Positions 33,001 through 44,329 of a stretch of DNA of 64,000 nucleotides are shown one piece after another. The notes below the pieces were generated by a model. The model was given only the letters and a program-made list of their open reading frames with translations, was not told the origin of the DNA and ran no database searches. This stretch comes from Arion vulgaris (Eukaryota; Mollusca; Gastropoda; Stylommatophora; Arionidae): assembly GCA_020796225.1 (NCBI GenBank), contig CM036762.1, forward strand, positions 56,197,740 through 56,261,739, written 5' to 3'. Made by a program: the position numbers and the translations under genes. Every line of letters begins with the position of its first letter. Position 1 is the stretch's first letter.

Positions 33001-34980
33001 TCATCAATAGACACATATGTTCATCACTAGATACATATGTTCATCAATAGATACATATGTTCATCAATAGATACATATGTTCATCAATAGATACATATGT
33101 TCATCAATAGATACATGTTCATCAATAGATACATATGTTCATCAATAGATACATATGTTCATCAATAGATACATATGTTCTTCAATAGATACATATGTTC
33201 ATCAATAGATACATATGTTCATCAATAGATACATATGTTCATCAATAGACATATATGTTCTCAATAGATACATGTTCATCACTAGATACATATGTTCATC
33301 AATAGATACATATGTTCATCAATAGATACATATGTTCTTCAATAGATACATATGTTCATCAATAGATACATATGTTCATCAATAGATACATATGTTCATC
33401 AATAGATACATATGTTCATCAATAGATACATATGTTCTTCAATAGATACATGTTCATCAATAGATACATATGTTCATCAATAGATACATATATTCATCAA
33501 TAGACACATATGTTCTTCAATAGATACATGTTCATCACTAGATACATATGTTCATCAATAGATACATATGTTCATCAATAGATACATATGTTCTTCAATA
33601 GATACATATGTTCATCAATAGATACATATGTTCATCAATAGATACATATGTTCATCAATAGATACATATGTTCTTCAATAGATACATATGTTCTCAATAG
33701 ACACATATGTTCTCAATAGATACATATGTCACTAGATTATATATGTTCATAATAGAACATATGTTCATCAATAGATAAAATGTTCTTCTAGATCATATGT
33801 TCTTCAATAGATACATATGTTCATCAATAGTTACATATGTCTATTATAACACATATTTCATCAATAGATAATATGTTCATCAAAGATCATATGTTCATAA
33901 TAGCACTATGTTCATCAATAGTACATATGTCTTCAAAAATATATGTTCTTAATGATATATATGTCATCACTAGAACATATTTCATGCATGATACATGTCA
34001 CAAAGATACATGTTCATCCAATACATATGTTCATAATAGATAATAGTTCTTCAATAAATAATATGTCATCATAGTCATATCTTCAATAGATACATAGGTC
34101 TCAATGACACATAGTTATCAATGTACATATGTCATCAATAGATCATATGTTCATCAATGACACATGTTATACTAGATACATATGTTCATCAATGACATAT
34201 TTCACATAATACATATTTCTTAGTACATTGTTTCAATAGATACAATGTTTATCAATAGATACTATGTTCATCAATACACATATGTCATCTAATACATATG
34301 TTTCCAATAGAATCATATGTCATCACTAACACTCTTCATCAATGAACTATATGTATCAATAGTATACTATGTTCAATGACACTATGTCATCTAGATACAT
34401 ATCCTTATAATACATAGACAAAGATCTATTGTATACTGAACTATATGTCATCACTAGATACATATGTTCATCAATGAACATATGTTATACTAGATACATA
34501 TGTTCATCCTAGATACATATGTCACAAGATCTATGTTCACAATAAACATATGTCATCAATTAACATATGTTCATCAATAGATAATATGCTTCAATAGATA
34601 CATATGTATCATAGAACATATGTATCAATAGATAATACTACAATAGATACATAGTTGATAATAGAGAGATATGTCATAAGACACATATGTTATCAAGAGA
34701 TACATAGTTCATCAATAGATAAGTATGTTCATAAAGATAATATGTTCATCAAAGATACAGTTCATACTAGATACATATGTTCATCAATAGAACATATGTT
34801 CATACTAGATACATATGTCATACTAGATACATATGTTCATCAATAGATACATAGTTCAGCAATAGATAATAGTCTCAACAGATACATATGTTCATCAATA
34901 GATACATATGTTCATCAATAGAACAGTTCTAGAAGTTACATATGTTCATCATAGATACATATGTCATCAATAGAGAATAG
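30041..34980. repeat. Satellite array, 20-bp unit, about 245 copies
   Basis: The consensus unit is ATAGATACATATGTTCATCA. Each unit carries the palindrome ACATATGT (an NdeI-type CATATG). Variants TTCTTCA, CACTAG and AGACACA are interspersed. 30200-33700 is very homogeneous; from about 33705 to the end, units show many one- to three-base losses. No gene overlaps it. Confidence 0.97.
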
Positions 34981-34984
34981 TGTT

Positions 34985-35655
34985 AGTTTAGAAACAGGCT
35001 GATAACGTATATCGAACATCTTTTCCTTCGCTATTTGGAAATAAAGGAAAAATGATGCTTGATTTCAGCTTTTAGGGCGGTGAGGATAGTGGAAGAGACT
35101 GTAATTAGAAGGGATACTAGTGAGTGATGAAGCTATTCAGGTTATGAGTTTATTTATGCAAAAGAAACAAATCTTGTCTTACGGACAGGAACACTGGTTC
35201 CAAGAGAGGAATTAAAGGCAGAGGAAAATTGGAGTCTTGCTCATCTTCAGAGGAAGGGAGCAGCGAAAAAGGTTGATAACCGCTGCTCTAAGCATCCCAC
35301 TAACCAGGCACGCTTTCGTGTCGAGTTATTTTATTGTCATAATGAGTTTTACTAATATTTGTCATTTTTCGTCTGTTTATCTCACGTAGTTGTTTTCATT
35401 CATTCAAAGCTGCTAATGGCGTTTCCATGGGCGAATCTCTATGTAAGTACTAACCTCTCTCTAAGGGGGAACCTTTATGTAATGGCAAAGTTCTATGTAA
35501 GGGTGAACCTATTTGCTAGTGCTATCCTTTATAAAGAGCTAAAATCTTTGTGAAGGCGAATCTATATGTAATGGTGAACTTGTATGTAAGGATGAAGCAT
35601 GTTTAGCGAATCAAGTCTCAGTTCAAAGCCGTCTTGACAAAAAACAATGCTTTGT
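34985..35655. other. Unannotated unique sequence
   Basis: No supported gene. A loose repetition of CTATGTAAG..GAACCT motifs occurs at 35435-35600. Confidence 0.4.
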
Positions 35656-35659
35656 AACA

Positions 35660-36192
35660 TTTAGTGTGTGTGTGTATGCGTGAGAGAGAGAGAGAGAAAA
35701 AGAGAGATACATAGAGATAAATATAGATAAATAGAATAGATAAATAGAGATAAAGAGAGATATATAGAGATCAACAGAGAGATAAAGGGTGAGAGATGAA
35801 AAAGAGTTAAAGAGAAATAAAAGAGATAAAGAAAGAGAGATAAAGTGAGAGAGATCAAGAGAGATAAATAGATGCATAGCTAGATAGATTAGATAGATTA
35901 GTTAGATAGATAGATAGACAGACAGACGGACGGACGGTTGGATGAATGGATGAATGGATGGATAGATAGAAGGAGAGAGTTAAAGAGAGGGAAATAAAGA
36001 GAGAGAAAGTGGGAGAGATAAAGAGAACGATAACGAGTGATAACATGAGAGAGATAAAGAGATAAAATGAGAGATAAAGTGGGAGAGATAAAGAGAGCGA
36101 TAAAGAGAGATAAAGAGAGGGATACAGTGAGAGATAAGATAAATAAAGTGAGAGATACAATGAAAAAGAATCAAAGAGAGAAGTAGAGATTC

Positions 36193-36225
<33 letters not shown>

Positions 36226-36262
36226 GAGAAGTAGAGATTCAGAGAGAGAGAGAGAGAGAGAG
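35660..36262. repeat. Purine-rich (GA)n/(GATA)n compound microsatellite
   Basis: Long AGAGAG, GATAGATA, GACGGACG and GAGATAAAGA runs. Long minus-strand Leu/Ser open frames here are low-complexity artefacts. Confidence 0.95.
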
Positions 36263-36740
36263 CAAATCGTATTCCTAGTTGTCAATGAAGGATTTGCCAG
36301 CAACCAGGTAAGTTTCTGTGTAGATCTAACTATTGTTTAAAGTGCATCTGCTTTGATTCACATTGCAAGGGTTAAGAAACAACATTGGTTGTCCTCGTAC
36401 CTCGTGTTAGAGAAGGTCATTCCGGCCTCATTTCTTGGGGCGGCTGCTATTTTCCAGCTGTGTCCTAGTTTGTTTTTTCCTTTTTCAAAACCCATTCCTT
36501 TCCCCTACGTTATATTTCTACCACACGCAGGAAAATATTGTGGTTGGATCTACCCCCGTCTAACTTAACAGATAATGCACAACACATACGTTAGTTTCCA
36601 GCGCACAATCTCCCATATTAAGATGATACTGCGGTGGAGGGACGAAAGATAAGCTTGACAGCAGCATCTTCACTGTGTTTTTACTAGGTACAACTTTACT
36701 CGTCGTTGTAATCTGGTTAATGTAATAGATAATGTTTCAT

Positions 36741-36985
36741 AGTCAAGAAAGATGAGAAAGTGATAAGAAAGAGATAATTAGAAAGAGAGATGACGAGAGA
36801 CTGATGAAAAAGATAGATGATGAGAAAGAGATAATGAGAAAGATAGATGATAAGAAAGAGATAATGAGAAAGATAGATGATAAGAAAAAGATGATGAGAA
36901 AGAAAGATGAGAGAAAGATGATAAGAAAGATAGATGATAAGAAAGAGATCATGAGAAAGAAAGATGGTGAGAAAGAGATACCGTC
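36741..36985. repeat. Minisatellite, GATGATAAGAAAGAGATAAT-type unit
   Basis: Imperfect unit of about 30 bp (AGATAGATGATAAGAAAGAG plus ATAATGAGAA), about 8 copies, purine-rich. Confidence 0.9.
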
Positions 36986-36988
36986 TGC

Positions 36989-37350
36989 TTATCAACCCCT
37001 CTGTGTGATTTGTATGTGATCTGAGCCTACGAGTGATTGTACTTTCTGTTAGTTATGCGCCTACAAGCAGGCCAGCACATCCGATTTCTGCGCTGTTTTT
37101 ATTTACTAGGGTAGCATCCCTAGGGCCTACATCAGTAGCCTCTTACGACATGCATTGTAGGCTGCAGTGGTACTATTCTTTGCAACCATTGCGGGCCCCG
37201 GCACCACACGAGCGACTAGGTACTAAATTTCACACACACACTGAGATCAGAAATCTATGGAAAAATATCTAATTACACTACGCGGGGAACGAACTGAGTA
37301 CCTTTGGTGCCAAAGGTGAACTCCTTAACTTCTACGCCACAGAGATACCC
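36989..37350 (-). repeat. tRNA-headed SINE (A type), near full length
   Basis: Minus strand: head GTGGCGTAGAAGTTAAGG (A-box region) and ACTCAGTTCGTTCCCC (B-box-like) at 37340-37275. Next comes the body with CTACAATGCATGTCGTAAG / AGGCTACTG core (37130-37165), and the tail CTTAGGCTCAGATCACATAC, CACAGAG at 37030-36990. Its head differs from the head at 18775, so the A body occurs with at least two heads. Confidence 0.7.
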
Positions 37351-37364
37351 ACACCAAAAAAAAA

Positions 37365-37807
37365 GTGGAAAGACTTCAAAGACTAATTGACCCTAATTGT
37401 AATTCAGAAGAGTTGGAAGACGAATCAACCAATGCAATATTCTCAATTCTTTCATTAGTCGGGACCCGTAACCAACTCTCTTCTCTAGTTCACGTAATAC
37501 CCTTCGATTGTGCACGTGCAGCACAGATCAATATAACATTAGCCTATCACGGGCCTCCTTCACAGTATCTGTCAGCGGCAACGTTACGCACGCGCCTCCC
37601 CCGATGTAATGTTAGCAGGTAATGGGACGGTGTTGGTTGTGTGAGCCATCCTATACAAATCCATGTGCACATTTTGTGAAGGATGGACGTGCAGGCATTG
37701 GACGATACAGAATTTGTGAGTGTGCATTTAATGTGTGCATGTTGGGCTGCCGCTGTGCGGCGGATTTCTGTCGAGTGTTCAGCTCTACTAGCTACAGAAA
37801 GTATTAA
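37365..37807 (+). other. Two adjoining open frames, unassigned
   Basis: 37365-37622 (85 codons, with NCNSEELEDEST acidic segment) and 37622-37807 (61 codons, 9 cysteines, for example GRCWLCEPSYTNPC and MLGCRCAADFC). The segment is more GC-rich than its surroundings. I do not recognise a family. It could be host coding sequence, a TE scrap or chance. Confidence 0.2.
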
Positions 37808-37849
37808 GACTTTTTTTTCTGTGGAAAAATGAGGAATAGAACAAATATG

Positions 37850-38545
37850 TCACTATCAAACACAATTAAACAAACTAATGACATTCGCCAGAGAGTAAAA
37901 CACTATCAATATCTCTATCGACAAGCGCACATTAGAACAAGTCAAAGAATTTACATACATAGAGCGAATTTGTTCAACAAACTGGAATAATCTAACGAAA
38001 TTCATCATAGATGCAACAAAGCAATTAAAATAATATGACAAATGGCGCCAATTTTAAAATGCAAACATGTCACCATGAACACAAAAAGAGCATTATTCAA
38101 CACAATATTTCTTCAAACATTATGCTATCAGTGCCAAATCTGGATGATGACATCAAATGATAGAAGAAAACTAGTCACGACAAAGATGAAGTGTCTACGC
38201 AGAATGCTAGGAATAACAAAAATAGACCCGAGATTTAGAAATGAAGACATCAGGAAAAAGGTGGGTACAACATAAATACTGAATTTCATCAAGAAACAAC
38301 AAACTAAATGGTTCGGCCACATAAGCAGATTATCATCAGACCATGCGCCTCAAAGATCAATGTTACTCCGACACAGTGGATACAAAGCAAAAGGTCAGTT
38401 ACACAAAAGTGGAGCGAACTCTGAGATAAAAGAGGCAACGAACAACACTTTGTGAAGGGCACACTAAAGCCCGTTTTCAAGATCTCTTCTTATACTGAAG
38501 CTGTGAGGCAAAGTAGGATTGAAGAAAAGAAGAAGATGAAAGCGG
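37850..38545 (+). mobile_element. LINE C-terminal fragment with complete 3' end
   Basis: Translation shows FLQTLCYQCQIWMM, then RRKLVTTKMKCLRRMLGITK, FRNEDIRKKVGTT, KQQTKWFGHISRL and APQRSMLLRHSGYKAKG: the thumb and tail of an endonuclease-RT LINE. The 3' end is GAGGCAAAGTAGGATTGAAG plus AAAAGAAGAAG. Related copies: 16670-16950 and 54640-55290 (-). Confidence 0.8.
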
Positions 38546-38550
38546 ACGGA

Positions 38551-38876
38551 ACTGTACAATCTTAACGTGTACACAGGCTGTGAATCTTATCATGTACACG
38601 GGAATGTACAATGTTGTCATGGACACAGGCTGTGCAATATTATCATCATGTACACGAGAATGTACGTTGTCATGGACACAGGCTGTGCAATATTATCATC
38701 ATGTACACGAGAATGTACAACGTTGTCATTGACAGGCTGTGAATCTTATCATGTACACGGAAATGTACAACGTTGTCATGGACACAGGCTGTACAATATT
38801 GTCATCATGTACACGGAAATGTACAACGTTGTCATGGACACAGGCTGTGAATCTTATCATGTACACGATACAAAGG
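38551..38876. repeat. Minisatellite, about 55-60 bp unit, 6 copies
   Basis: Units combine TGTCATGGACACAGGCTGTG, AATCTTATCATGTACACG and GGAATGTACAA. A + frame stays open across the array and to 39031, but it is repeat-encoded. Confidence 0.9.
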
Positions 38877-39407
38877 TGGAACGGATTAGCTTAACCCTTT
38901 CGCTTCGTAATTTTTTTATTTTTACTCGGGCCGCATTTATATTGCAACCTATACTGAATACACATTTTAAAACATATTTTCGTTTACACGGTACACAGAG
39001 ATTCCAAAATGACACATCGCTGCGTCAATGAACACATAGTAGCCGCACACTTTAAAAAGTGACTGCAGTTTTCCTGTGTAATGAGTTAGTTATATTCGAT
39101 ATTGATAACAGACGAATTCTTCACGGGATCGCCATCATAATGGGAAACTCTGTTGTTGTTTTCTGTTTTTGTCTTGTGCTCTATTTTTGCTTTTTGACAT
39201 GATTTTGCTATGCCATCTAACCTTCTTTCCTGATGTTGAAGACTCTGTATAACATACTATATGAGACATAAGCTTACAATATTTAGTAAGAAACTACCCG
39301 TGTGTTGCCGGGGCGCTCAAGGGAACAGAGAATAGTAACACGGCGACCTACAAGGCATGTAGTAAGAGGCGACTGAGGCAGGGCCTGGGGAAGCTACCAT
39401 AGTAAAT

Positions 39408-39660
39408 CTCTCCTTCTTCTTTGCGTTCATTCTTTACGACCAATTTTAATCACTCTTTGTGATATGTTTGATCTTTGCCAAGAACGTGTATACGTTGCAC
39501 ATTGGTTTGGTAGGCCCTTAAACGCATAGACTTCTACACGTTTAGGACATGTGCATCCGATTTCATCCAAACCTTCTTAGTCGCCTCTTACGACATGCGT
39601 GGCAGGTAAATGGTTCTATTCTTTACACCCTAAATTTGGACCCCGGTAATCACTCGGGCG
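39408..39660 (-). mobile_element. F-type SINE inserted in SINE A (first)
   Basis: Flanked by the 12-bp direct repeat ACCATAGTAAAT (39396-39407, 39661-39672). On the minus strand it begins TCGCCCGAGTGATTACCGGG and carries the GCATGTCGTAAGAGGCGACT core. It ends in a GAAGAAGGAG tail. 253 bp. Confidence 0.85.
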
Positions 39661-39735
39661 ACCATAGTAAATAAAAAGCGTTGCAGAAATAGGATGTGCT
39701 TGTCTACTTGTAGGCGTATAACTGGCACAGTGTAC

Positions 39736-40097
39736 TCTCTCGCGATCACCTACAAGACCGATGTACCATATCTCTCCATAAATTCATTCATGTGGAAATC
39801 TGATTCATGCAGCCTTAGCATGGCTGGGCTTCGTCACATCTTCAGCGCCATTTGGAGCTCTGGTGCTTATCCTTCGACGATGTGTCCGGATTCAGCCAGC
39901 GTTTACTGGGTTCGCTCTCCGTTAGCCTTGGCTGTCCCCAGCCGTCCTGCAAGGCAGCAGGTTGACTTCTACACATTAAGGACACGTGCATCCGATTTCA
40001 GCCAAACCTCCTTACTCGCTTCTTACGACATGTGTGGCATGTAACAGTGGTTCTATTCTGTACACCCCAAATTTGGGCCCGGTAACCACTCGGGCGA
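39736..40097 (-). mobile_element. F-type SINE inserted in SINE A (second)
   Basis: Flanked by CACAGTGTAC (39726-39735) and CACAGGGTAC (40098-40107), 9 of 10 identical. It has the same 5' end as the first (TCGCCCGAGTGGTTACCGGG) and the same core (ACATGTCGTAAGAAGCGA). The 3' half differs and is longer (362 bp). Confidence 0.75.
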
Positions 40098-40743
40098 CAC
40101 AGGGTACAATCACTCTTAGGCTCAGATCACATAGAAATCACAAAGAGTGGTTAACAAGTGGCCGATATGGAGCGTTTAAAGAAGCAGAATGAAACACGTA
40201 CAAAGAAAATACATCCCTACTCCCCAACCAACTAAAAAAAAAAAAAGGTATCTCGGACATATAAGACATGTTTAATGTAAAATAAGCTCAAAAAACATCT
40301 TTCATCCTGCTCACACAAGAGACTACTCACACACAGACACACTTCCGCTTACCTCAGTCTTAACTAAATAGAAGGTCAGGTTTTTAGGTCACTGCTGATG
40401 GGGGGGCAGTTTTTAGTTTCGTCACTTCCTGCTATTCTCTTTCGTAAACCACAGATCCCCACACCCCCTTTCCTTTCCTCAAATAAGCACGGTTGCCTTC
40501 ATCAGAGCCAACTATAAACTACTCTATAGCCTGGCTGTGCCTTCATTCACAAGACACCGACTGTAATTCAGTAACACTTGAAAGTAGGGTGGAAATATGT
40601 TTGTGGGGGTCCGGTATTGGGGGAGAGAAGGGCTTCTGAAAAGGGGGAGGGAGCTGTAATTCAAAAGGGTGGAAATTCAAGTGGTTATGAAAATAAAAAG
40701 AAATAAAAAATTGGGAGTGAAATCTAGCCTTTACACTCTCCTC

Positions 40744-40778
40744 CAGTGGCGGCTAGTGATCATTTGGGTTGGTGGGGG
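40744..40778 (+). mobile_element. One end of a hAT-like MITE
   Basis: CAGTGGCGGCTAGTGATCAT matches the termini of the MITEs at 41143-41308 and 46191-46352. No matching second end was found at a normal distance. Its outer flank is an inverted copy of the right flank of the 41143 element. Confidence 0.55.
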
Positions 40779-41142
40779 TTTAAAACCAATCTGTATTTAA
40801 TACAATTTAGATGTAAGCACAAGGGAATACTTGGATTTTCCGAATTGAGTTAATTCCTATTTTTCATGTTTGTTGACCTACACGCTCTGATATAACCAAT
40901 ACAAGGTTCGCCTTAGGTTGAAAGAGGCGTACCACAGCTTAAAGAGGCTTTAATTAGAACCTAAGAAACAAACAAAGCACAAAGGAATGTGGAGCTTGAG
41001 CTCATGATACAAGAGTGACAAACGTGAGTGCCAGAAAGAGAGAACAAGATTGAAGAGAATATTGTCCAGAGATGGGTAGGAATAGAGCAGAAATTTGGAG
41101 AGAGAAAAGGAGATATGGAATGAAGTGAGGGATAGAGGAGAG

Positions 41143-41308
41143 CAGTGACGGCTCGTCATTATGGGCCAGTGGGGCCGGGCCCCACCAAACATAAGGTGTA
41201 ACGTGTATCTATTATTTTATACATTAAAATATAACCTAACCGAAACCATGATTTTTTCGAAAATTTCTGTCTGGCCCCACCAACAAAAATGATCACGAGC
41301 CGTCACTG
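41143..41308. mobile_element. hAT-like MITE, 166 bp
   Basis: Perfect 8-bp target duplication GAGGAGAG (41135-41142, 41309-41316). The terminal inverted repeats are CAGTGACGGCTCGT / ACGAGCCGTCACTG, and GGCCCCACCA modules lie near both ends. An 8-bp duplication with CAG termini is characteristic of hAT transposons. Confidence 0.9.
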
Positions 41309-41496
41309 GAGGAGAGTGTAAAAGACTAGAGCGGGGGAGAAATGTAGAGAGAAGAGAAAGAGAAGAACGATCGTGCAAAAACAATGAAGAAGACAGATGA
41401 TAGCTGGGGATGACTGAAAAAAGGATATATTGAGAAACAGAAAATGCAGGTTTAGGATTCTGTTAAAACTGGAATACAAGAGAAGTAAATAGTTCC

Positions 41497-41905
41497 AATC
41501 CATGTTTAATATTCCTTAGAAGATAGATATCTAGTCCATGTTTAATATTCCTTAGAAAAGAAGATAGATATATAGTCCATGTTTACAAACTATGAGTCTC
41601 TGTTTTTCAATAAATCTAATAGCAGGTGTTGTTCCGACTGTTCTAATTTCCTCATTTCTTATATGGTCTCTTCTTGTTTTATTTACTGCTTTCCTCAGGC
41701 ATCTCATTTCGCATGTGGTAATTTTCCTTTCTTGTTCTTTTGTCAGTGTACATGTTTGGCACTGGTAGCACAGTGTTGGTATGAAGATTGCTTTATAATT
41801 AGTCCATGTTTAATATTCCTCAGAAAAGAAGATAGATATCTAGTCCATGTTTAATATTCCTCAGAAAAATAAGAAATATCCAGTCCATGTTTAACATTCA
41901 ACAGA
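41497..41905. repeat. Split tandem repeat, about 43-bp unit
   Basis: TAGTCCATGTTTAATATTCC plus TTAGAAAAGAAGATAGATAT occurs in two clusters (41497-41583 and about 41800-41905) separated by about 215 bp of unrelated sequence. Confidence 0.8.
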
Positions 41906-41939
41906 AAAGCAGATAAAAGGTTCTAATGGCGAAGGACTG

Positions 41940-42165
41940 ACAACCCTTTAGGACTGGCTTAATTTCACCGGGTTTCCCAGATGGTTTCATTCCTGTTGGA
42001 AGAAATAGCACGTCATCTACCGAGGGTGCTGCACAAAGCACGAACTCCGTAGCTCCAACAACAATCCTAGGGATCTCATGACTCATTGCATGTGTTACTC
42101 GTCCGGATTCGAACACACAAGATTCAGAAGAGAGACAAACGTCTTAAGCACTTCGTCATATAGAC
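41940..42165 (-). repeat. tRNA-headed SINE (B type)
   Basis: Minus strand: TGACGAAGTGCTTAAGACG (A-box region), TGTGTTCGAATCC (B box), GGATTGTTGTTGGAGCTACG, GTGCTTTGTGCAGCACC, then CAACAGGAATGAAACCATCT and a GGGAAACCCGGTG end. The head and the linker are shared with SINE A (18415-18775), but the body differs. Confidence 0.7.
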
Positions 42166-42169
42166 CCTC

Positions 42170-42239
42170 AGGAGAAGTAGATATATACAGGGAAATGTTT
42201 GATATAGTCCTCGTATTTAGGCATCCCAGCAAAGAGGAA
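42170..42239 (+). mobile_element. LINE tail, part 1, interrupted by the LTR element
   Basis: Ends with GGCATCCCAGCAAAGAGGAA (G-I-P-A-K-R), the block that precedes RGRP in RTE-like copies. It continues at 44684. Confidence 0.6.
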
Positions 42240-42595
42240 TGTTGGAGGGAATGGCTATGCCAGGGGCATACAGCCATGTCCCCCCGCGCAGAGAGCCTCA
42301 TACAGACAAGTAGCCCTAGTTTAGAGTAGTGGGTAAGATATATTATATTAGTTGAGACTATGTGTTGCACTATCTAAGCAGAAGCGCAACACATAACAAC
42401 GAGACATGACGTAGAAACAAAGATATGTAGTTAGGAAGTGACAAGGAAGTGACACACACACTTGAGCCGAACAGAGGTGTCTTGTCAAGTACGATCAATA
42501 AACATGTAAAGCACATTACCAGCGTTGTGTTTGTATCTTGAGCATCCAGTATATGTGTGTTCGTCATCTACACCACCATCATCGTCGCTACTACA
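42240..42595 (+). repeat. Left LTR
   Basis: Starts TGTTGGAGGGAATGGC and ends CGTCGCTACTACA (TG..CA). It contains a TATA-like GATATATTATATTA near 42340 and AATAAA at 42497-42502. Confidence 0.9.
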
Positions 42596-42598
42596 ATT

Positions 42599-42616
42599 TG
42601 GTGTCAGAGGTGGGAT
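42599..42616 (+). promoter_or_regulatory. Primer-binding site, tRNA-Leu type
   Basis: TGGTGTCAGAGGTGGGAT lies 3 bases after the LTR. It is complementary, with about one mismatch, to the 3' end of an animal tRNA-Leu (..ATCCCACTTCTGACA plus CCA; from general knowledge). Confidence 0.7.
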
Positions 42617-44312
42617 GAAGATCTGCCCCTCCAGCTGGAATGGCAATTGTGGACCAGAACAGTGAGTTGGCTATTTTTATCTTTTTACTGCCCGTTGACC
42701 TCGGTGCCATCCTGAGACGCAAGGTTCGTCCTTTCATTGCCTATTTCTTCATAGGATCTTACATATCTCCTATTGTTCGCCCTTCCCTCCGTGAAGGTGC
42801 GATGGCGTGAAGACCCGCCGCCCAGAATCCTGGATTAAATATACTTCTTCATGGGGCCCAAAGCTAGTCATATCTGCCCTTTATCTGTGTAGGTCAAGTT
42901 ACACCGCTCTTGGTGTCCTACCTCAAGGGACCCCACGCTGATCTGAAGTTGTTTTTTCATAGACACTCGTCATTTGCATCGCTCACATTGTATGTGGATT
43001 AATGCTTATATCTGGATTGTCATCACCTGTTCGACCACCTGGCCCGGTCAAGAGATTCCTGGACATGGCGACTACATAACTGTCGATTTTCTGTATCTGG
43101 ACATTGGTCGTTTACAATAACGTTGGATTGTCCTTGCATGTCGGATGACCTGGCCTGTTCGAGGGATATTTGAACGTGGATCAAGGTGTTTTTTTATTGA
43201 ACATTTTACTAACTGACTTTACATTTAATACAACTGCGGCCAAACAGTTCAAGGTAGTTACTGTTTGCATTGTGATTTATTTGATAACTGATATATATTT
43301 GTTTTCTTTGAAGTGTTAATTTTCTAGACAGGTGTTATGGCGTACCGCAACACCAGGGGGCATAGGTTTGGTGACGACAATGGCGTCCCAACGGAAGGGG
43401 TATCATATTCTCCCCCGCGCACGTGATCCAAGAGAATGAGCCCGTGACATTACCCGTGTCCAGCCATAATTTTGAAAGTCACAGTAGAGATCAGGCGCCC
43501 ATACCACAGCCGTTTTTTCTACCAACTCCACAATGACCCAAATTTACAGGAAATGTAGATTACATAATTTTTAACCAAATATGTAAAATATTTGGAGTTT
43601 TATTTATTTCCTTTGAGATTGTTGAGCGAATTTTAATATCTCGTTGAGGTTACACTATGTTGTACTAAATAGTGTACTATGTACTAATGTTGTACTATGT
43701 TGTACACCATTTGGGGTTTTATTTATTTCCTTTGGGATTGTTGGGTGGATTTTAATACCTCCTAGAGGTTGATGGATGTTAACATACACTATTGTTTTAA
43801 ATATTATATTTGAATTTGCATTTTGATTTCCATTAATAATTTTTTTTTCTTTGGTCACTATTTGCAGAAAGGGACTTTGTACCCACGACAGGGACTGGCG
43901 ACCGCATGTGTATGATACCTCATCACCCCCAGACTCACGCCATGTAAGGATAGGATGTTACAATACAGCCACCTTACATTTCCTAAAGCTGATAAACACT
44001 TTCCAGAGCAACAGACGAGTTGATGGGTCGCATTTAATTATGTGTGGTGACTAAGTCCCATTTAATTCATACAACTTTTGTCGTTGCCTCTCATCACTTA
44101 AGGTGATGGTGTTTGGATACATGATCCAGTAGGGAGGTCAGTAGAGCTATTTCTCGGAGCATAGACGAGTTGATGGGTCGCATTTAATTATGTGTGGTGA
44201 CTGAGTCCCATTTAATTCAATCAACTATCGTCATGACTCCAGGCTAGGACCGTAACAGGAGCCTGGCCCCAGGACCATACCCGTTGGCGATGGTTCAATC
44301 TGCCGGGACGTC

Positions 44313-44329
44313 AGAAACTGGAATGGGGG
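44313..44329 (+). promoter_or_regulatory. Polypurine tract
   Basis: AAACTGGAATGGGGG-type purine-rich stretch directly before the right LTR, the normal position for plus-strand priming. Confidence 0.6.

Larger units (their letters stand above)
39299..40161 (+). repeat. SINE A copy split by two F-type SINE insertions
   Basis: Body segments 39299-39407, 39661-39735 and 40098-40161 are collinear with one SINE A: core GGCGACCTACAAGGCATGTAG, GTTGCAGAAATAGGATGTGC, then CTTAGGCTCAGATCACATAG and GAGTGGTTAACAAGTGG. The intervening segments are later insertions with direct repeats. Confidence 0.8.

Noticed and set aside
30041..34980. Regular direct repeats resembling a CRISPR array
   Set aside because: Units are contiguous 20-mers without spacers, and the context is a eukaryotic genome.
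35623..36303. Long minus-strand Leu/Ser/Ile-rich open frames resembling membrane proteins
   Set aside because: They are translations of (GA)n/(GATA)n microsatellite; overlapping frames are all open and of the same low complexity.
38567..39031. 154-codon + strand open frame
   Set aside because: Two thirds is encoded by the tandem repeat, and the remainder has no support.
38892..39100. Possible TTAACCCTTTCGC-ended MITE
   Set aside because: A left end like 18033 is present, but no matching right end with TTAA was found.
42617..44310. gag/pol genes inside the LTR element
   Set aside because: No frame longer than about 70 codons and no protease, RT or integrase motifs in any frame inspected.
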